A DNA stretch of 64,000 bases from contig NZ_BARG01000007.1 of assembly GCF_000376565.1 (NCBI RefSeq), positions 62,001-126,000 of the forward strand, read 5' to 3'. The notes below the pieces were generated by a model. The model worked only from the letters and a program-made list of their open reading frames with translations. It was not told the origin of the DNA and searched no databases. This document shows, piece after piece, positions 1 to 8,957 of the stretch. The position numbers and the translations under genes are program-made. This DNA comes from Streptomyces hokutonensis. GTDB lineage: Bacteria > Actinomycetota > Actinomycetes > Streptomycetales > Streptomycetaceae. The first letter of the stretch is position 1; each line of letters starts with the position of its first letter.

Positions 1-252
1 GTCCGTCGACTCGTAGACCTTCTCGGTCCCGTCGTGCGTCTTCGCGGCGGCCTTCACCCCGGTGACGGCGAGCTTCAGGAACTCGTTCTGCCCGACCGCG
101 TCCGGCGTGACCAGCGTGAACGACTTCCCACTGCTGCCGCTCGCACCGTCCGAGGCGTCGGTCTTGGCGGCGGCGTTGCAGGCGGTCGCGGCGGTGACCA
201 TGAGCGTGGTGGCGGCGACGAGCTGCAGGGTGCGACGTGATCTGCGGAGCAT
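1..252 (-). CDS. BMP-family substrate-binding lipoprotein, N-terminal part
   Basis: Only the first 84 codons are in the window; the gene runs off the left edge. The protein starts MLRRSRRTLQLVAATTLMV and has a lipoprotein signal with lipobox ATAC, Cys25 being the lipidated residue. The mature part (KSFTLVTPDAVGQNEFLKLA) resembles the start of BmpA/Med-type solute-binding proteins, which mostly bind nucleosides. A GGAAGG ribosome site lies five bases before the ATG. It is divergent from mtnA and preceded by a Cys-rich leader peptide. A role in uptake of methylthioadenosine or another sulfur nucleoside is inference from context; the family call rests on a short segment. Confidence 0.6.
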   Translation of the reverse strand, partial: MLRRSRRTLQLVAATTLMVTAATACNAAAKTDASDGASGSSGKSFTLVTPDAVGQNEFLKLAVTGVKAAAKTHDGTEKVYESTD

Positions 253-559
253 GGGGACCTTCCGGGGTACGGCAAGGCACGCTCCGGCGGGAGCGCGTTC
301 GACCAGATGGTGAGACGGGGAGACGAGAGGTGGACGCGAGAGGGACAGGTCAGCGTCGACAGCAGTCGCTCGCGCAGCGGCCGTGATCGAGGAAACGGCG
401 CACGGTGAGCAGCACACGTCCTCCTTCGTCTCGGCCTTCGGGCTGCGGGTGCTGGACTTTAACATTCGTTTTGAGACACCTGCTCGACTGTCTCGAACTG
501 TGGTTCTTCGAGGTCATGTACGGTGTCCGACACCATCGGAACAGCAGGAGTGTCCCGTT
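253..559. promoter_or_regulatory. Divergent control region between BMP gene and mtnA
   Basis: This gap of about 300 bases carries control signals for both directions. It holds a leader peptide gene on the minus strand (350-415) and a small hairpin, arms CGCTCC and GGAGCG at 280-295, between that leader and the BMP gene. On the mtnA side there is an inverted repeat GAGACA/TGTCTC (473-494) and a perfect palindrome GGTGTC-C-GACACC (522-534) about 25 bases before the mtnA start. An AGGAG ribosome site for mtnA is at 546-550. Operator roles are inferred from symmetry only. Confidence 0.5.
350..415 (-). CDS. Cys-containing regulatory leader peptide (21 aa)
   Basis: A GTG-initiated mini-gene encodes VLLTVRRFLDHGRCASDCC followed by RR and a stop. 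An AAGGAGG ribosome site lies four bases upstream. The pattern (basic pair, hydrophobic-Asp, Gly-Arg, Ala-Ser, terminal Cys-Cys) fits the family of Streptomyces putative leader peptides of the type RRHxDLxRxxSAxC. These lie before sulfur and methionine uptake genes; cysteine-responsive attenuation has been shown for related polycysteine mini-genes in mycobacteria. It ends 97 bases before the BMP lipoprotein gene and points towards it, with a six-pair hairpin in between. Confidence 0.65.
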   Translation of the reverse strand: MLLTVRRFLDHGRCASDCCRR

Positions 560-1624
<1,065 letters not shown>

Positions 1625-1691
1625 GTCCCTGGGTTCGCGGCCAGGAGATTCTTCCTCGTCCCGTCCGACCGGTTCTGTCATTCTGCGTGCC

Positions 1692-2096
1692 ATGTCCGCA
1701 CGCAATCGAAGACTGCCCAGGCACCGTGCCTGGCCACTGACCACCACCGACATCGAAGAGTGTCTCGGCCCCTTCATGACCCGAGTCACGGACCTGCGCT
1801 TCCTCACCGGACAGGACAGCGGGACCATCGTTCTGGGCGCGGAGTGGATCGCTCCGATCTCCCGCAATTACGGCCGCGGCATGCCCCCGGACATGGTCGG
1901 CTTCCGTATAGACGTCCACCCGGTGGATGCCGCCGAACGTGCCGCCACCCGCGCCGTTCTGCGGGCGCAGGCCCTCCCGCAACTGCACGCATGGGTCACG
2001 CGGGCGATCGACGCCGACGAGACCTGGCGACTGACCCCTCATCAGCACTACTGGCGGCTCACCGACGGCCACCTCACCCACCGCGACGAAGCGTGA
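1692..2096 (+). CDS. Conserved hypothetical protein, 134 aa
   Basis: I do not recognise a family. The protein is soluble and begins MSARNRRLPRHRAWPL. It has no signal peptide or membrane segment and ends in a His- and Trp-rich stretch (WRLTPHQHYWRLTDGHLTH). It follows mtnA by 67 bases on the same strand, but there is no clear ribosome site before the ATG, so it may be leaderless or start elsewhere. No motif ties it to methionine salvage. The codon bias is typical Streptomyces (GC-rich third positions), which supports it as a real gene. Confidence 0.65.
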   Translation: MSARNRRLPRHRAWPLTTTDIEECLGPFMTRVTDLRFLTGQDSGTIVLGAEWIAPISRNYGRGMPPDMVGFRIDVHPVDAAERAATRAVLRAQALPQLHAWVTRAIDADETWRLTPHQHYWRLTDGHLTHRDEA

Positions 2097-2126
2097 ACCC
2101 GGTCCGGGCGACAGGGCACCCCGCCC

Positions 2127-3113
2127 TCAGCCCGTGAGAGTGTCGAGCCAGCCGGTCAGCAGGCGGTTGACCTCCTCGGGGCGTTCCTGCTGGATCCAGT
2201 GGCCGCAGCCGTCCAGCAGGTGGGACGCGGTCAGGCCGGGGAGGGTGGTCGGGAAGGCGGCGATCGCGTCGGACATCCAGATGGTGGAGGCGTCCGAGGT
2301 GCCGCCGACGAACAGGGACGGCTGCTTGATCGGGGCTCCGCGGTGGGGAGCGAGATCCTCCCAGTCGCGGTCCATGCAGCGGTAGCGGTTGAGGGCTCCG
2401 GTCAGTCCGGTGCGCTCGAACTCCCCGGCGTAGACGTCGAGTTCGTCCTCGGTGAGCCAGGCCGGGAGGACACCGGCGGGGAAGCGGTCGCGCAGCAGGC
2501 CGCCGCGGGCGACGAAGTGCGGGTCGGGCTCGCCCGGGGCGGGCATGGTGTCGGCGGACAGGGCCGCGTAGAAGCCGGCGAGCCAGCCCCGGACATCGGG
2601 TTCGATCTCCGCCTCGGCGCGGCCGGGCTCCTGGAAGTAGGAGACGTAGAACTCCTGCTCGGGGCCGCCGATCCGGCCGAAGACCTCGCTGGGGCGGGGC
2701 CCGCCGGGCGGAGCGTAGGGGACGCTCAGCAGGCCGACCGCCCGGAAGACCCCGGGGTGGAGCAGGGCGGAGGCGGCGGCGATGCCGGCGCCCCAGTCGT
2801 GGCCGACGACCACCGCGTCCTCCTCGCCGAGGGCGCGCACGACGGCGACGTTGTCCTCCACCAGGTCGAGCATCCGGTACGCGTCGGCCGCCGCGGGCCG
2901 GGACGAGCGGCCGTAGCCGCGCACGTCGATCGCCACCGCCCGGTAGCCGGCCGCGGCGAGGGCCGGGAGCTGCCGGCGCCAGGAGTACCAGGACTCGGGA
3001 AAGCCGTGCACGAGCAGGACCAGCGGGCCGGTGCCCTGTTCGACCAGGTGCAGGCGCCCGGCCGGGCCCTCGACGGTGCGGTGGCGGAGTGCGGCGGGCG
3101 GCTCGGACTGCAT
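2127..3113 (-). CDS. Alpha/beta hydrolase, epoxide hydrolase family
   Basis: The 328-aa protein has the alpha/beta-hydrolase layout of soluble epoxide hydrolases. HGFPESWYSWRRQ is the oxyanion-hole HGxP motif, GHDWGA carries the nucleophile Asp, and DGCGHWIQQERP near the C terminus carries the catalytic His. It would open epoxides to diols in the cytoplasm; the substrate is unknown. The start at 3113 gives MQSEPPAALRHRTVEG; a longer reading frame upstream would run through the regulator promoter. It is divergent from the XRE-cupin gene with a shared 142-bp gap holding a perfect palindrome, so that regulator probably controls it. Confidence 0.88.
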   Translation of the reverse strand: MQSEPPAALRHRTVEGPAGRLHLVEQGTGPLVLLVHGFPESWYSWRRQLPALAAAGYRAVAIDVRGYGRSSRPAAADAYRMLDLVEDNVAVVRALGEEDAVVVGHDWGAGIAAASALLHPGVFRAVGLLSVPYAPPGGPRPSEVFGRIGGPEQEFYVSYFQEPGRAEAEIEPDVRGWLAGFYAALSADTMPAPGEPDPHFVARGGLLRDRFPAGVLPAWLTEDELDVYAGEFERTGLTGALNRYRCMDRDWEDLAPHRGAPIKQPSLFVGGTSDASTIWMSDAIAAFPTTLPGLTASHLLDGCGHWIQQERPEEVNRLLTGWLDTLTG

Positions 3114-3191
3114 GGGGCTTCTCCTCGGTTCGCCGGTGGTCGCGGGTACCCGTCGATCATGCGGCGCGGCGACCGCCCGACGCGAAGAGCG

Positions 3192-3206
3192 TTGCCAATC
3201 TGGCAA
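3192..3206. promoter_or_regulatory. Palindromic operator between epoxide hydrolase and XRE gene
   Basis: TTGCCAATCTGGCAA is a perfect inverted repeat with six-base arms and a three-base centre. It sits about 50 bases before the XRE start and about 80 before the hydrolase start. Its size and position suit a dimeric XRE-cupin repressor acting on both genes. Binding is inferred. Confidence 0.55.
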
Positions 3207-3255
3207 ACTTGCAGGACAGGGCAGTGCGGGACCGTGTTCGGGAGGTGCAGGGGCG

Positions 3256-3864
3256 ATGGCAGGCGACGGCTTGGCCGAGACGCTGGCGGCGATGGGCCCC
3301 CGGCTGCGGGCCGCACGCGAGCGTCGCGGCGCCACGCTCACCGGCGTCGGCCGCGCGACCGGCATCTCGCCGAGCACGCTGTCGCGGATCGAGACCGGCC
3401 GGCGCAGGCCCACCCTGGAGGTGTTGCTGCACCTGGCGAAGGAGTACGGCGTCTCCCTGGACGAGCTGGCCGGCACCGCGACCGCACCTGCGGCCGAGCG
3501 CCGCACCCCGGTGCCGCTGAGCTTCGGCGACGACAAGGCGGTCCTGCCGCTGACCCGCTATGTCGGCGGTCTGCACGCCCACAAGCACGTCCTGCCCGCC
3601 GTCGAGGAACCGTCGGCGCGTCCGCGGCAGGTCTCGCACGACGGCTACGAGTGGCTGTGCGTCCTGTACGGGCGGCTGTGGCTCGCGCTCGGCGACCAGG
3701 ACCTCGTCCTGACGGCCGGGGACGTGGCCGAGTTCGACACCCGCACCCCGCACGGGGTCGCGAACGCCGGCTCCGGCGCTCCGGTCGAGTACCTGATCAT
3801 GTTCGGGCCGCAGGGGGAGCGCCTGCGACCACGCACGTCCCCGGCGCCGGTCAGCGCTGGGTGA
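3256..3864 (+). CDS. XRE-family regulator with C-terminal cupin domain
   Basis: The protein has 202 aa. Residues about 12-67 form a Cro/C1-type helix-turn-helix (LRAARERRGATLTGVGRATGISPSTLSRIE in two blocks). Residues about 110-195 form a cupin sensor barrel (EWLCVLYGRLWLAL, DVAEFDTRTPHGV). The ATG at 3256 has GGAGG upstream; longer in-frame starts overlap the divergent promoter. The gene is convergent with mtnB and overlaps its end by 14 bases. The likely target is the epoxide hydrolase and its own promoter through the palindrome at 3192-3206. The ligand is unknown. Confidence 0.85.
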   Translation: MAGDGLAETLAAMGPRLRAARERRGATLTGVGRATGISPSTLSRIETGRRRPTLEVLLHLAKEYGVSLDELAGTATAPAAERRTPVPLSFGDDKAVLPLTRYVGGLHAHKHVLPAVEEPSARPRQVSHDGYEWLCVLYGRLWLALGDQDLVLTAGDVAEFDTRTPHGVANAGSGAPVEYLIMFGPQGERLRPRTSPAPVSAG

Positions 3865-4459
3865 GCTCCAACTCCAGCAGCCATTCCACGACTTCGGTGT
3901 GATGCCGCGCCTGCCGCGGGTCGGCGCCCCACACATAGAGCCCGTGCCCGGCCACCACCACCGCCGGCATCCTCGGGTCCCGAGCCGCCTCCAGCCGATC
4001 CCCGAGCACCTTCATGTCCTGGCTGTTGGTGATGACGGGCAAGGTCACCTCCACGTCATGCGCGGGCTGACCAACACCCTTGAGCATCTCGACGTCCTTG
4101 AACACGATCCCGCCCGGCTCACGCCGCCCCATCGCGACGGACGCCACGGTGTGCACGTGGACGACGGCACCGGCACCGGTCAACGCCGCGACACGGGCGT
4201 GCAGTTCGGCCTCGGCGGACGGCCTGCCGCCGCGCACGGCGGCCCCGTTCCCGTCCACCAACACCACATCCGCGGGCGTCAGTTCACCCTTGTCGTGCCC
4301 GCTCGCCGTCACAGCAAGCCGCAGCGGATCCCGGGCCAGCACCACGGACAGGTTCCCGGAGGTCCCCCGCATCCAGCCGAACGAGGCGAACCGGGCGGAC
4401 TCGGCGGCGAGTTGGGCCCCCGCCTCCTTCAGGTCGAGGTCACTGATCTCGGTGGTCAC
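3851..4459 (-). CDS. mtnB: Methylthioribulose-1-phosphate dehydratase MtnB
   Basis: The 202-aa class II aldolase-type metalloenzyme dehydrates methylthioribulose-1-phosphate to the diketo compound, the third step of MTR salvage. Visible motifs are RGTSGNLSV, SGHDKGELTP, EAELHARV and the metal-binding HVHT; a further His sits in AGHGLYVWG. The GTG at 4459 overlaps the mtnC stop in a GTGA junction and has AAGGAG seven bases upstream, which decides the start. It is the last gene of mtnD-mtnC-mtnB and is translationally coupled. Confidence 0.93.
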   Translation of the reverse strand: MTTEISDLDLKEAGAQLAAESARFASFGWMRGTSGNLSVVLARDPLRLAVTASGHDKGELTPADVVLVDGNGAAVRGGRPSAEAELHARVAALTGAGAVVHVHTVASVAMGRREPGGIVFKDVEMLKGVGQPAHDVEVTLPVITNSQDMKVLGDRLEAARDPRMPAVVVAGHGLYVWGADPRQARHHTEVVEWLLELELTQR

Positions 4460-5181
4460 GTGGTGCTCCTTGAACTGGTGATGCCGATCTCGTCGAACGC
4501 CCCCGCCTGCGCGTGGTCGCCGGCGCCTTGCTCGAAGTACGGCTCTCCCGGCCGCCGTACACCCACCGCGTGCCAGCCCGCGGCCACGGCCGCGTCCAGC
4601 TCGCCGGGCCGGTCGGAGAGGAAGAGCAGCCGGGACGGCTCGGTGCCGGTCGCCGCCGCGATACGGCGGTACGACTCCGGCTCCTGCTTGGGACCGGCGT
4701 TCTCCGTGTCGTAGAGACCGGAGACGAGGGGGAGGAGGTCGCCCTCCGGGCTGGAGGTGAACCACGCGCGCTGCGCTGCCACCGAGCCGGACGAGTAGAC
4801 GTACAGCCGAAGTCCCGCCGTGTGCCAGAAGCGCAGGGCCGGCACGACGTCGTCGTAGAAGTGTGAGACGAGGTCGCCGCGGGCGAAGCCCTCGGACCAG
4901 ATGATGCCCTGGAGGGTCTTGAGGGGCGTGGCCTTGCGGTCCTCGTCGAGCCAGGTGTTGAGGGTCTTCTCGATCTGTACGGCGTCGGCGTCCGGGGTGT
5001 CCGTCAACTCGCGGACCTGCGCGATCGCCCGGGACACGGCCGGGTCGTCGGCCCGCTCGGCGAGCAGGGCCGCGAAGCGCGAGCGCGAGTACGGGTAGAG
5101 GACGTCGACCACGAAGCCCGTGGCGCTCGTGGTGCCCTCGATGTCGAGCACCACGGCGTCCACGTCGTACCGCAAGGTCAC
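4456..5181 (-). CDS. mtnC: Enolase-phosphatase E1 MtnC
   Basis: The 241-aa HAD-superfamily enzyme performs both enolisation and dephosphorylation of diketo-methylthiopentyl-1-phosphate to give acireductone. HAD motif I appears as [11 protein letters not shown], motif II as [11 protein letters not shown], motif III Lys in [11 protein letters not shown] and motif IV in [19 protein letters not shown] is diagnostic for the E1 family against other HADs. The GTG start overlaps the mtnD stop by four bases, and the stop overlaps mtnB, so the three genes form a tightly coupled operon. Confidence 0.94.
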   Translation of the reverse strand: MTLRYDVDAVVLDIEGTTSATGFVVDVLYPYSRSRFAALLAERADDPAVSRAIAQVRELTDTPDADAVQIEKTLNTWLDEDRKATPLKTLQGIIWSEGFARGDLVSHFYDDVVPALRFWHTAGLRLYVYSSGSVAAQRAWFTSSPEGDLLPLVSGLYDTENAGPKQEPESYRRIAAATGTEPSRLLFLSDRPGELDAAVAAGWHAVGVRRPGEPYFEQGAGDHAQAGAFDEIGITSSRSTT

Positions 5182-5777
5182 GCGGCGGCCTTGTCCTGCT
5201 GGTAGCCCGCGTCGATCGTGTCGTAGTCGGGGAAGCGCGAGGCGATGGTCGAGCCGGTGAAGTTGCCGACCCAGCCGTCCTCCTCGTGGAAGAAGCGGAT
5301 CGCGGTGAAGGCGGGCTCGGTGCCCATGTCGAACCAGTGGGTGGTGCCGCGCGGCACGCCGAGCAGGTCGCCCTTCTCGCAGTAGACGGCGTGCACTTCG
5401 CCGTTCACGTGCAGATAGAAGATGCCGGAGCCGGAGACGAAGAAGCGGACCTCGTCATCGTCGTCGTGCGTGTGCTCCTGGAGGAACTTCGCGCGGGCGC
5501 CGGCCGCCTTCGCCGGGTACTCCGGGTCGTCGCTGGGGTGCAGACCGAGGACGTCGACGGTGGTGAAGCCCTCCTCGGCGTTCAGCTTGTCGATCTCCGG
5601 GCCGTAGGCGGCGAAGACGGTCTCGCTGTCGGCGTCGGCCGGGACGTCCTCGCGGATCGGCCACTGCTCGTAGCGCACACCGAGGGGCGCGAGCGCGGCG
5701 GCGATCTCGACGGGGTCGGCGGTGCGGCGCACGAGGTTCTCGGGACCGGACTCGGGCCAGGTGGTGAGCAGGGTCAT
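5178..5777 (-). CDS. mtnD: Acireductone dioxygenase MtnD
   Basis: The 199-aa cupin dioxygenase converts acireductone and O2 to 2-keto-4-methylthiobutyrate and formate when iron is bound; the nickel form diverts to a dead-end product. The metal site [12 protein letters not shown] (HxHxxxxE) and the second cupin motif with [13 protein letters not shown] are intact. The start [10 protein letters not shown] has GGAG upstream. An in-frame GTG at 5828 would add 17 residues without family similarity. It is first in the mtnDCB operon and divergent from the MTR transporter genes. Confidence 0.94.
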   Translation of the reverse strand: MTLLTTWPESGPENLVRRTADPVEIAAALAPLGVRYEQWPIREDVPADADSETVFAAYGPEIDKLNAEEGFTTVDVLGLHPSDDPEYPAKAAGARAKFLQEHTHDDDDEVRFFVSGSGIFYLHVNGEVHAVYCEKGDLLGVPRGTTHWFDMGTEPAFTAIRFFHEEDGWVGNFTGSTIASRFPDYDTIDAGYQQDKAAA

Positions 5778-6216
5778 GGGAACAACTCCGAAAAAGTGGG
5801 CGTGATGTCCGGATACCGAGACGGACACCGGACCGGTGGAGGGCGGAAAGCGGCTGCTGCGCGGCCCGTTGTACTGGGTCGCGACCGGTTATGTGATGGT
5901 AACCGCCACCGGTGAACAGGCCTGATGTGACGTAGTCGTTGTCTCACCAGCTGAGAAACCGCTTCCATCCCTTTGACCAATGGCTGAAAACATTCTCATG
6001 ATCTCCCTATGAAGACGCTGCTGCTCGTGCGGCGGCTGTACGTGGACTTGCTCCGGTCGACCACAGCCAGCTGTCGCTGACCACATCCGGAGCCCCGCGA
6101 GCCTTTCGTGCCGCGGTCCACCACCCGTTCGCGGTGGCTGATTCCTTTTCCCACGCTCCGGGTCACGCACGCCCGTCCTTCACCCCTTCTGCACCACCTT
6201 GCACCTGGAGCCCCTC
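5778..6216. promoter_or_regulatory. Divergent control region of mtnDCB and the MTR transporter
   Basis: This gap of about 440 bases carries both promoters. It has a 13-base palindrome CACCGG-A-CCGGTG (5826-5838), an inverted repeat TCTCA/TGAGA (5942-5956), a promoter-like pair TTGACC (5973-5978) and CATGAT (5997-6002) with 18-base spacing, and the leader peptide gene at 6009-6080. A five-pair hairpin CCACC/GGTGG (6121-6137) followed by a T-rich stretch lies between leader and transporter and could act in attenuation. The sequence TGTCTCA (5940-5946) recurs inverted before mtnA. Regulatory roles are inferred. Confidence 0.5.
6009..6080 (+). CDS. Cys-containing leader peptide (23 aa), probably leaderless
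   Basis: The mini-gene encodes MKTLLLV, then RRLYVDLLRSTTASCR, then a stop. It fits the Streptomyces leader pattern R(R)xHxDLxRxxSAxC found before sulfur-compound uptake genes. There is no ribosome site. Instead a TTGACC/CATGAT promoter ends six bases before the ATG, so the transcript should start at or next to the start codon and be leaderless, as in the mycobacterial polycysteine attenuators. It precedes the MTR ABC transporter by 136 bases. Sensing of Cys-tRNA charging is inferred from the family, not shown here. Confidence 0.72.
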   Translation: MKTLLLVRRLYVDLLRSTTASCR

Positions 6217-7314
6217 ATGTCCCGCACCCGTGTCCCCCTCGCCGCGCTCTCGCTGGCCTCCGCCTCGGCCCTCCTCCTCGCGGGCTGCTCCCAGTCCGGC
6301 GACGCGTCGAAGAACACCGCCGACACCGCCGCCTCGGCCTCGGCCGCCACGGGCAAGAAGCCGGCCCCCTTCAGCAAGGGCACGGTCAAGATCGCGCTCG
6401 TCCGGCAGAGCGGCGCCGGCGACTACTTCGAGCAGTGGGGCAACGGCGCCAAGGCGCAGGCCAAGGCCCTCGGCGTCGACCTGACCGTGTACGACGCCCA
6501 GGCCGACAACGCCAAGCAGGCCACCGACCTGTCCTCGGCCATCAACTCCGGCGCGCAGGCGATCATCATCGACCACGGCTTCCCGTCGACGATCCAGCCC
6601 GAGATCGACCAGGCGGTGAAGAAGGGCATCAAGGTCGTCGTCTACGACGTCGACCAGACCAACAAGTCCGTGATCAGCACCGAGCAGGACGACGCCAGCA
6701 TGGCGCAGGCCGTCCTCGACGTGATGGCCCAGACGGTCGGCAAGAACGCCAAGGTCGGCTACGTCAACGTCGCCGGCTACGCGGCCCTCGACAAGCGCAA
6801 CACCGTCTGGGCGAAGGAAGTCGCCGCCCAGGGCTGGAAGCAGCAGTTCAAGGTCGGCAAGGTCACCGACTCCACGGCCACCGACAACGTTCCCCTGGTC
6901 TCCGCCGCGCTCACCCAGCACTCCGACGTGGTGGGCGTCTTCGCCCCCTACGACGAGCTCGCCAAGGGCACCGTCCTCGCCGTCCAGAACAAGAAGCTCC
7001 AGAGCAAGGTGAAGGTCTTCGGCGCGGACGTCTCCAACGCCGACATCCAGAACATGACCGCCGCGAACAGCCCGTGGGTCGCCACCGCCGGCACCGACCC
7101 GTCCGCCGTCGGCGCGGCCGTGGTCCGCACGGCGGCACTGGAGTTGGCCGGTCAGCTGAACAAGACCTCCGTCGACTTCCCGGCCGTCGCCATCACCCAG
7201 GACTTCCTGCGCAAGAACAAGATCGAGAACATGGACCAGCTGCGCGCGGCCCTGCCCGCCCTGAACCTCTCCAAGGTGAGCACCGCCGACTGGATCCCCA
7301 ATGTCGCCCACTGA
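6217..7314 (+). CDS. Sugar-type ABC substrate-binding lipoprotein, probable MTR binder
   Basis: The protein has 365 aa and a lipoprotein signal MSRTRVPLAALSLASA ending in lipobox LLAGC. The mature part is a type I periplasmic-binding fold of the RbsB class (VKIALVRQSGAGDYFEQW, AIIIDHGFPSTIQPEID). Start 6217 has CTGGAG upstream; the ATG 18 bases earlier has none. The gene overlaps the ATPase gene by 14 bases. Its place between mtnDCB and mtnK implies methylthioribose, a five-carbon sugar, as ligand. That is inference; a ribose-like ligand remains possible. Confidence 0.85.
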   Translation: MSRTRVPLAALSLASASALLLAGCSQSGDASKNTADTAASASAATGKKPAPFSKGTVKIALVRQSGAGDYFEQWGNGAKAQAKALGVDLTVYDAQADNAKQATDLSSAINSGAQAIIIDHGFPSTIQPEIDQAVKKGIKVVVYDVDQTNKSVISTEQDDASMAQAVLDVMAQTVGKNAKVGYVNVAGYAALDKRNTVWAKEVAAQGWKQQFKVGKVTDSTATDNVPLVSAALTQHSDVVGVFAPYDELAKGTVLAVQNKKLQSKVKVFGADVSNADIQNMTAANSPWVATAGTDPSAVGAAVVRTAALELAGQLNKTSVDFPAVAITQDFLRKNKIENMDQLRAALPALNLSKVSTADWIPNVAH

Positions 7315-8830
7315 CACGGCCGTTGACGCCGCGGTCTCGCTCCGCGACGTCAGCATGGCCTTCGGCGGCAAGACGGTGCTGGCCTCCGTCTCGCTCGACA
7401 TCGCCCCGGGCAGCGTGGTCGCGCTGCTCGGCGCGAACGGCGCCGGCAAGTCCACGCTGATCAAGATCCTGTCGGGCGTGCACACGGACCACGGCGGGGA
7501 GGTGCGGGTCGCCGGGGAACCCGCAGCTCTCCAATCTCCTTCGGCCGCCCGTCAGTTGGGCATCCAGACCGTCCATCAGCGGATCGGCGAGGGCATCGTG
7601 CCCGGCCTCTCCGTCGCCGAGAACCTGGTCTTCGAGGAACTGGCCCGGCGCCGCGGCAACCCGTTCCTGAACGGCCGCCGCGTGCTGGCCCGCGCCCGCG
7701 AGATCCAGGCCGCGCTGGAACTCGACTGGAGCGACGCCGTGTTGCGCCGCGACGTCACCGAACTCGGCATCTCCGACCGCCAGTTGCTCATCCTGGCCCG
7801 CGCGCTGGCCACCCGCCCCCGGCTGCTCATCCTCGACGAACCGACCTCCGCCCTCTCCGCCGCCGAGGCGCAGCGGCTCTTCGCCCTCGTCGAGAAGATG
7901 CGCGACGACGGCATCGCGGTCCTCTACGTCTCCCACCGCCTTGGCGAGATCGACGCCCTCGCCGACCGCCTGGTCGTCCTGCGGGACGGCGGTCTCACCG
8001 ACGACCAGGTCAAGCCCTTCGACTGGGACAGCGCCCTGCGCGCGATGCTCGCCCAGGCCCACGAGGTGACGACGGCCCGCCCGCAGCACTCCGGCGAGCA
8101 CGGGGACGCCGTCCTCGCGCTGCACGGCGTCCGCCTCTTCGAGGGACGGGCACCCCTGGACCTCGACCTCCGCGCCGGTGAAGTCACCGGTGTCGTAGGC
8201 CTGTTGGGCGCGGGCAAGACGGAACTCGCCCGCGGCCTGTTCGGCGCCGAGCCCTTCGCCACCGGCACGGTCACGCTCGACGGCAAGCCCTACGCGCCGC
8301 GCCGCCCGGCCGACGCGATCCGCGCCGGCGTCCATCTCGTCCCCGAGGACCGGCACGCCGACGCGCTCGTCCCCGGCTGGTCGGTGGCGCAGAACATCTC
8401 GCTGCCGTTCCTCAAGTCCCTGTCCCGGGGCGGACTCGTGAACACGGGCAAGGAGGACGCCCTCGGCCGCGAGACCATCGACGCCCTCGGTGTCGTCGCC
8501 CGCGACGAGCACAGCACGGTCGAGGAACTCTCCGGCGGCAACCAGCAGAAGGTCGTCGTGGGCCGCTGGCTCGCACACACTCCTCGCGTCCTCATCCTGG
8601 ACGAGCCGTTCCGAGGCGTGGACATCGGCGCCCGGCGCGACATCGGCCGCCGGGCGCGTGCGCTGGCTGCGGAGGGTGCGGCCGTACTCGTGCTGTCGGC
8701 CGACGTCGACGAGGTGCTTGAGATCGCCGACCGGGTCGCAGTGCTGGCGGCTGGTGAGGTCCACCTCGACGCGTACGGCGAAGACGCGGAACGCGACCGC
8801 GTGATCCAGACCATCTCGGCGTCCGTGTGA
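7301..8830 (+). CDS. Sugar ABC transporter ATP-binding protein, RbsA-like, two NBDs
   Basis: The 509-aa cytoplasmic ATPase has two fused nucleotide-binding domains. The first has Walker A GANGAGKST and Walker B LLILDEPTSALS, but a degenerate signature (TELGISDRQLLILARAL). The second has GLLGAGKTELARG, the clean signature VEELSGGNQQKVVVG and VLILDEPFRGVD. This is the layout of RbsA/MglA/AraG. It powers the transporter formed with the flanking binding protein and permease. The start overlaps the upstream gene by 14 bases. The stop codon lies inside the first unit of a 30-bp tandem repeat. Confidence 0.9.
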   Translation: MSPTDTAVDAAVSLRDVSMAFGGKTVLASVSLDIAPGSVVALLGANGAGKSTLIKILSGVHTDHGGEVRVAGEPAALQSPSAARQLGIQTVHQRIGEGIVPGLSVAENLVFEELARRRGNPFLNGRRVLARAREIQAALELDWSDAVLRRDVTELGISDRQLLILARALATRPRLLILDEPTSALSAAEAQRLFALVEKMRDDGIAVLYVSHRLGEIDALADRLVVLRDGGLTDDQVKPFDWDSALRAMLAQAHEVTTARPQHSGEHGDAVLALHGVRLFEGRAPLDLDLRAGEVTGVVGLLGAGKTELARGLFGAEPFATGTVTLDGKPYAPRRPADAIRAGVHLVPEDRHADALVPGWSVAQNISLPFLKSLSRGGLVNTGKEDALGRETIDALGVVARDEHSTVEELSGGNQQKVVVGRWLAHTPRVLILDEPFRGVDIGARRDIGRRARALAAEGAAVLVLSADVDEVLEIADRVAVLAAGEVHLDAYGEDAERDRVIQTISASV

Positions 8831-8940
8831 TGCCGGCCGACCAGTCCGGCGTCCGAGTGATACCGGCCGACCAGTCCGGCGTCCGAATGATGCCCGCCGC
8901 TCAGCACGGCGTCCGTGAGATGCCCGCCCCGCACGAAGCC
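8821..8940 (+). repeat. Four tandem 30-bp repeats at the end of the ATPase gene
   Basis: Units begin at 8821, 8851, 8881 and 8911, each starting GTCCG and containing a TGA- or GAGA-type core followed by TGCCGGCC or TGCCCGCC. Unit 1 includes the last codons and stop of the ATPase gene. Units 2 and 3 repeat that gene end with their own in-frame TGA. Units 1 and 2 are nearly identical; 3 and 4 have diverged. The period is a multiple of three. This is an expansion in the gap before the permease gene, not a CRISPR array. Confidence 0.85.
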
Positions 8941-8957
8941 ACGGCAGGAAGTACGCC

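Noticed and set aside
5778..6216. SAM-type riboswitch upstream of the mtn genes
   Set aside because: None of the conserved SAM-I or SAM-IV core segments could be recognised on either strand; the leader peptide explains the region better.
8821..8940. Tandem 30-bp repeats considered as a CRISPR array
   Set aside because: Units are directly adjacent without spacers and begin inside a coding sequence; no cas genes are present.
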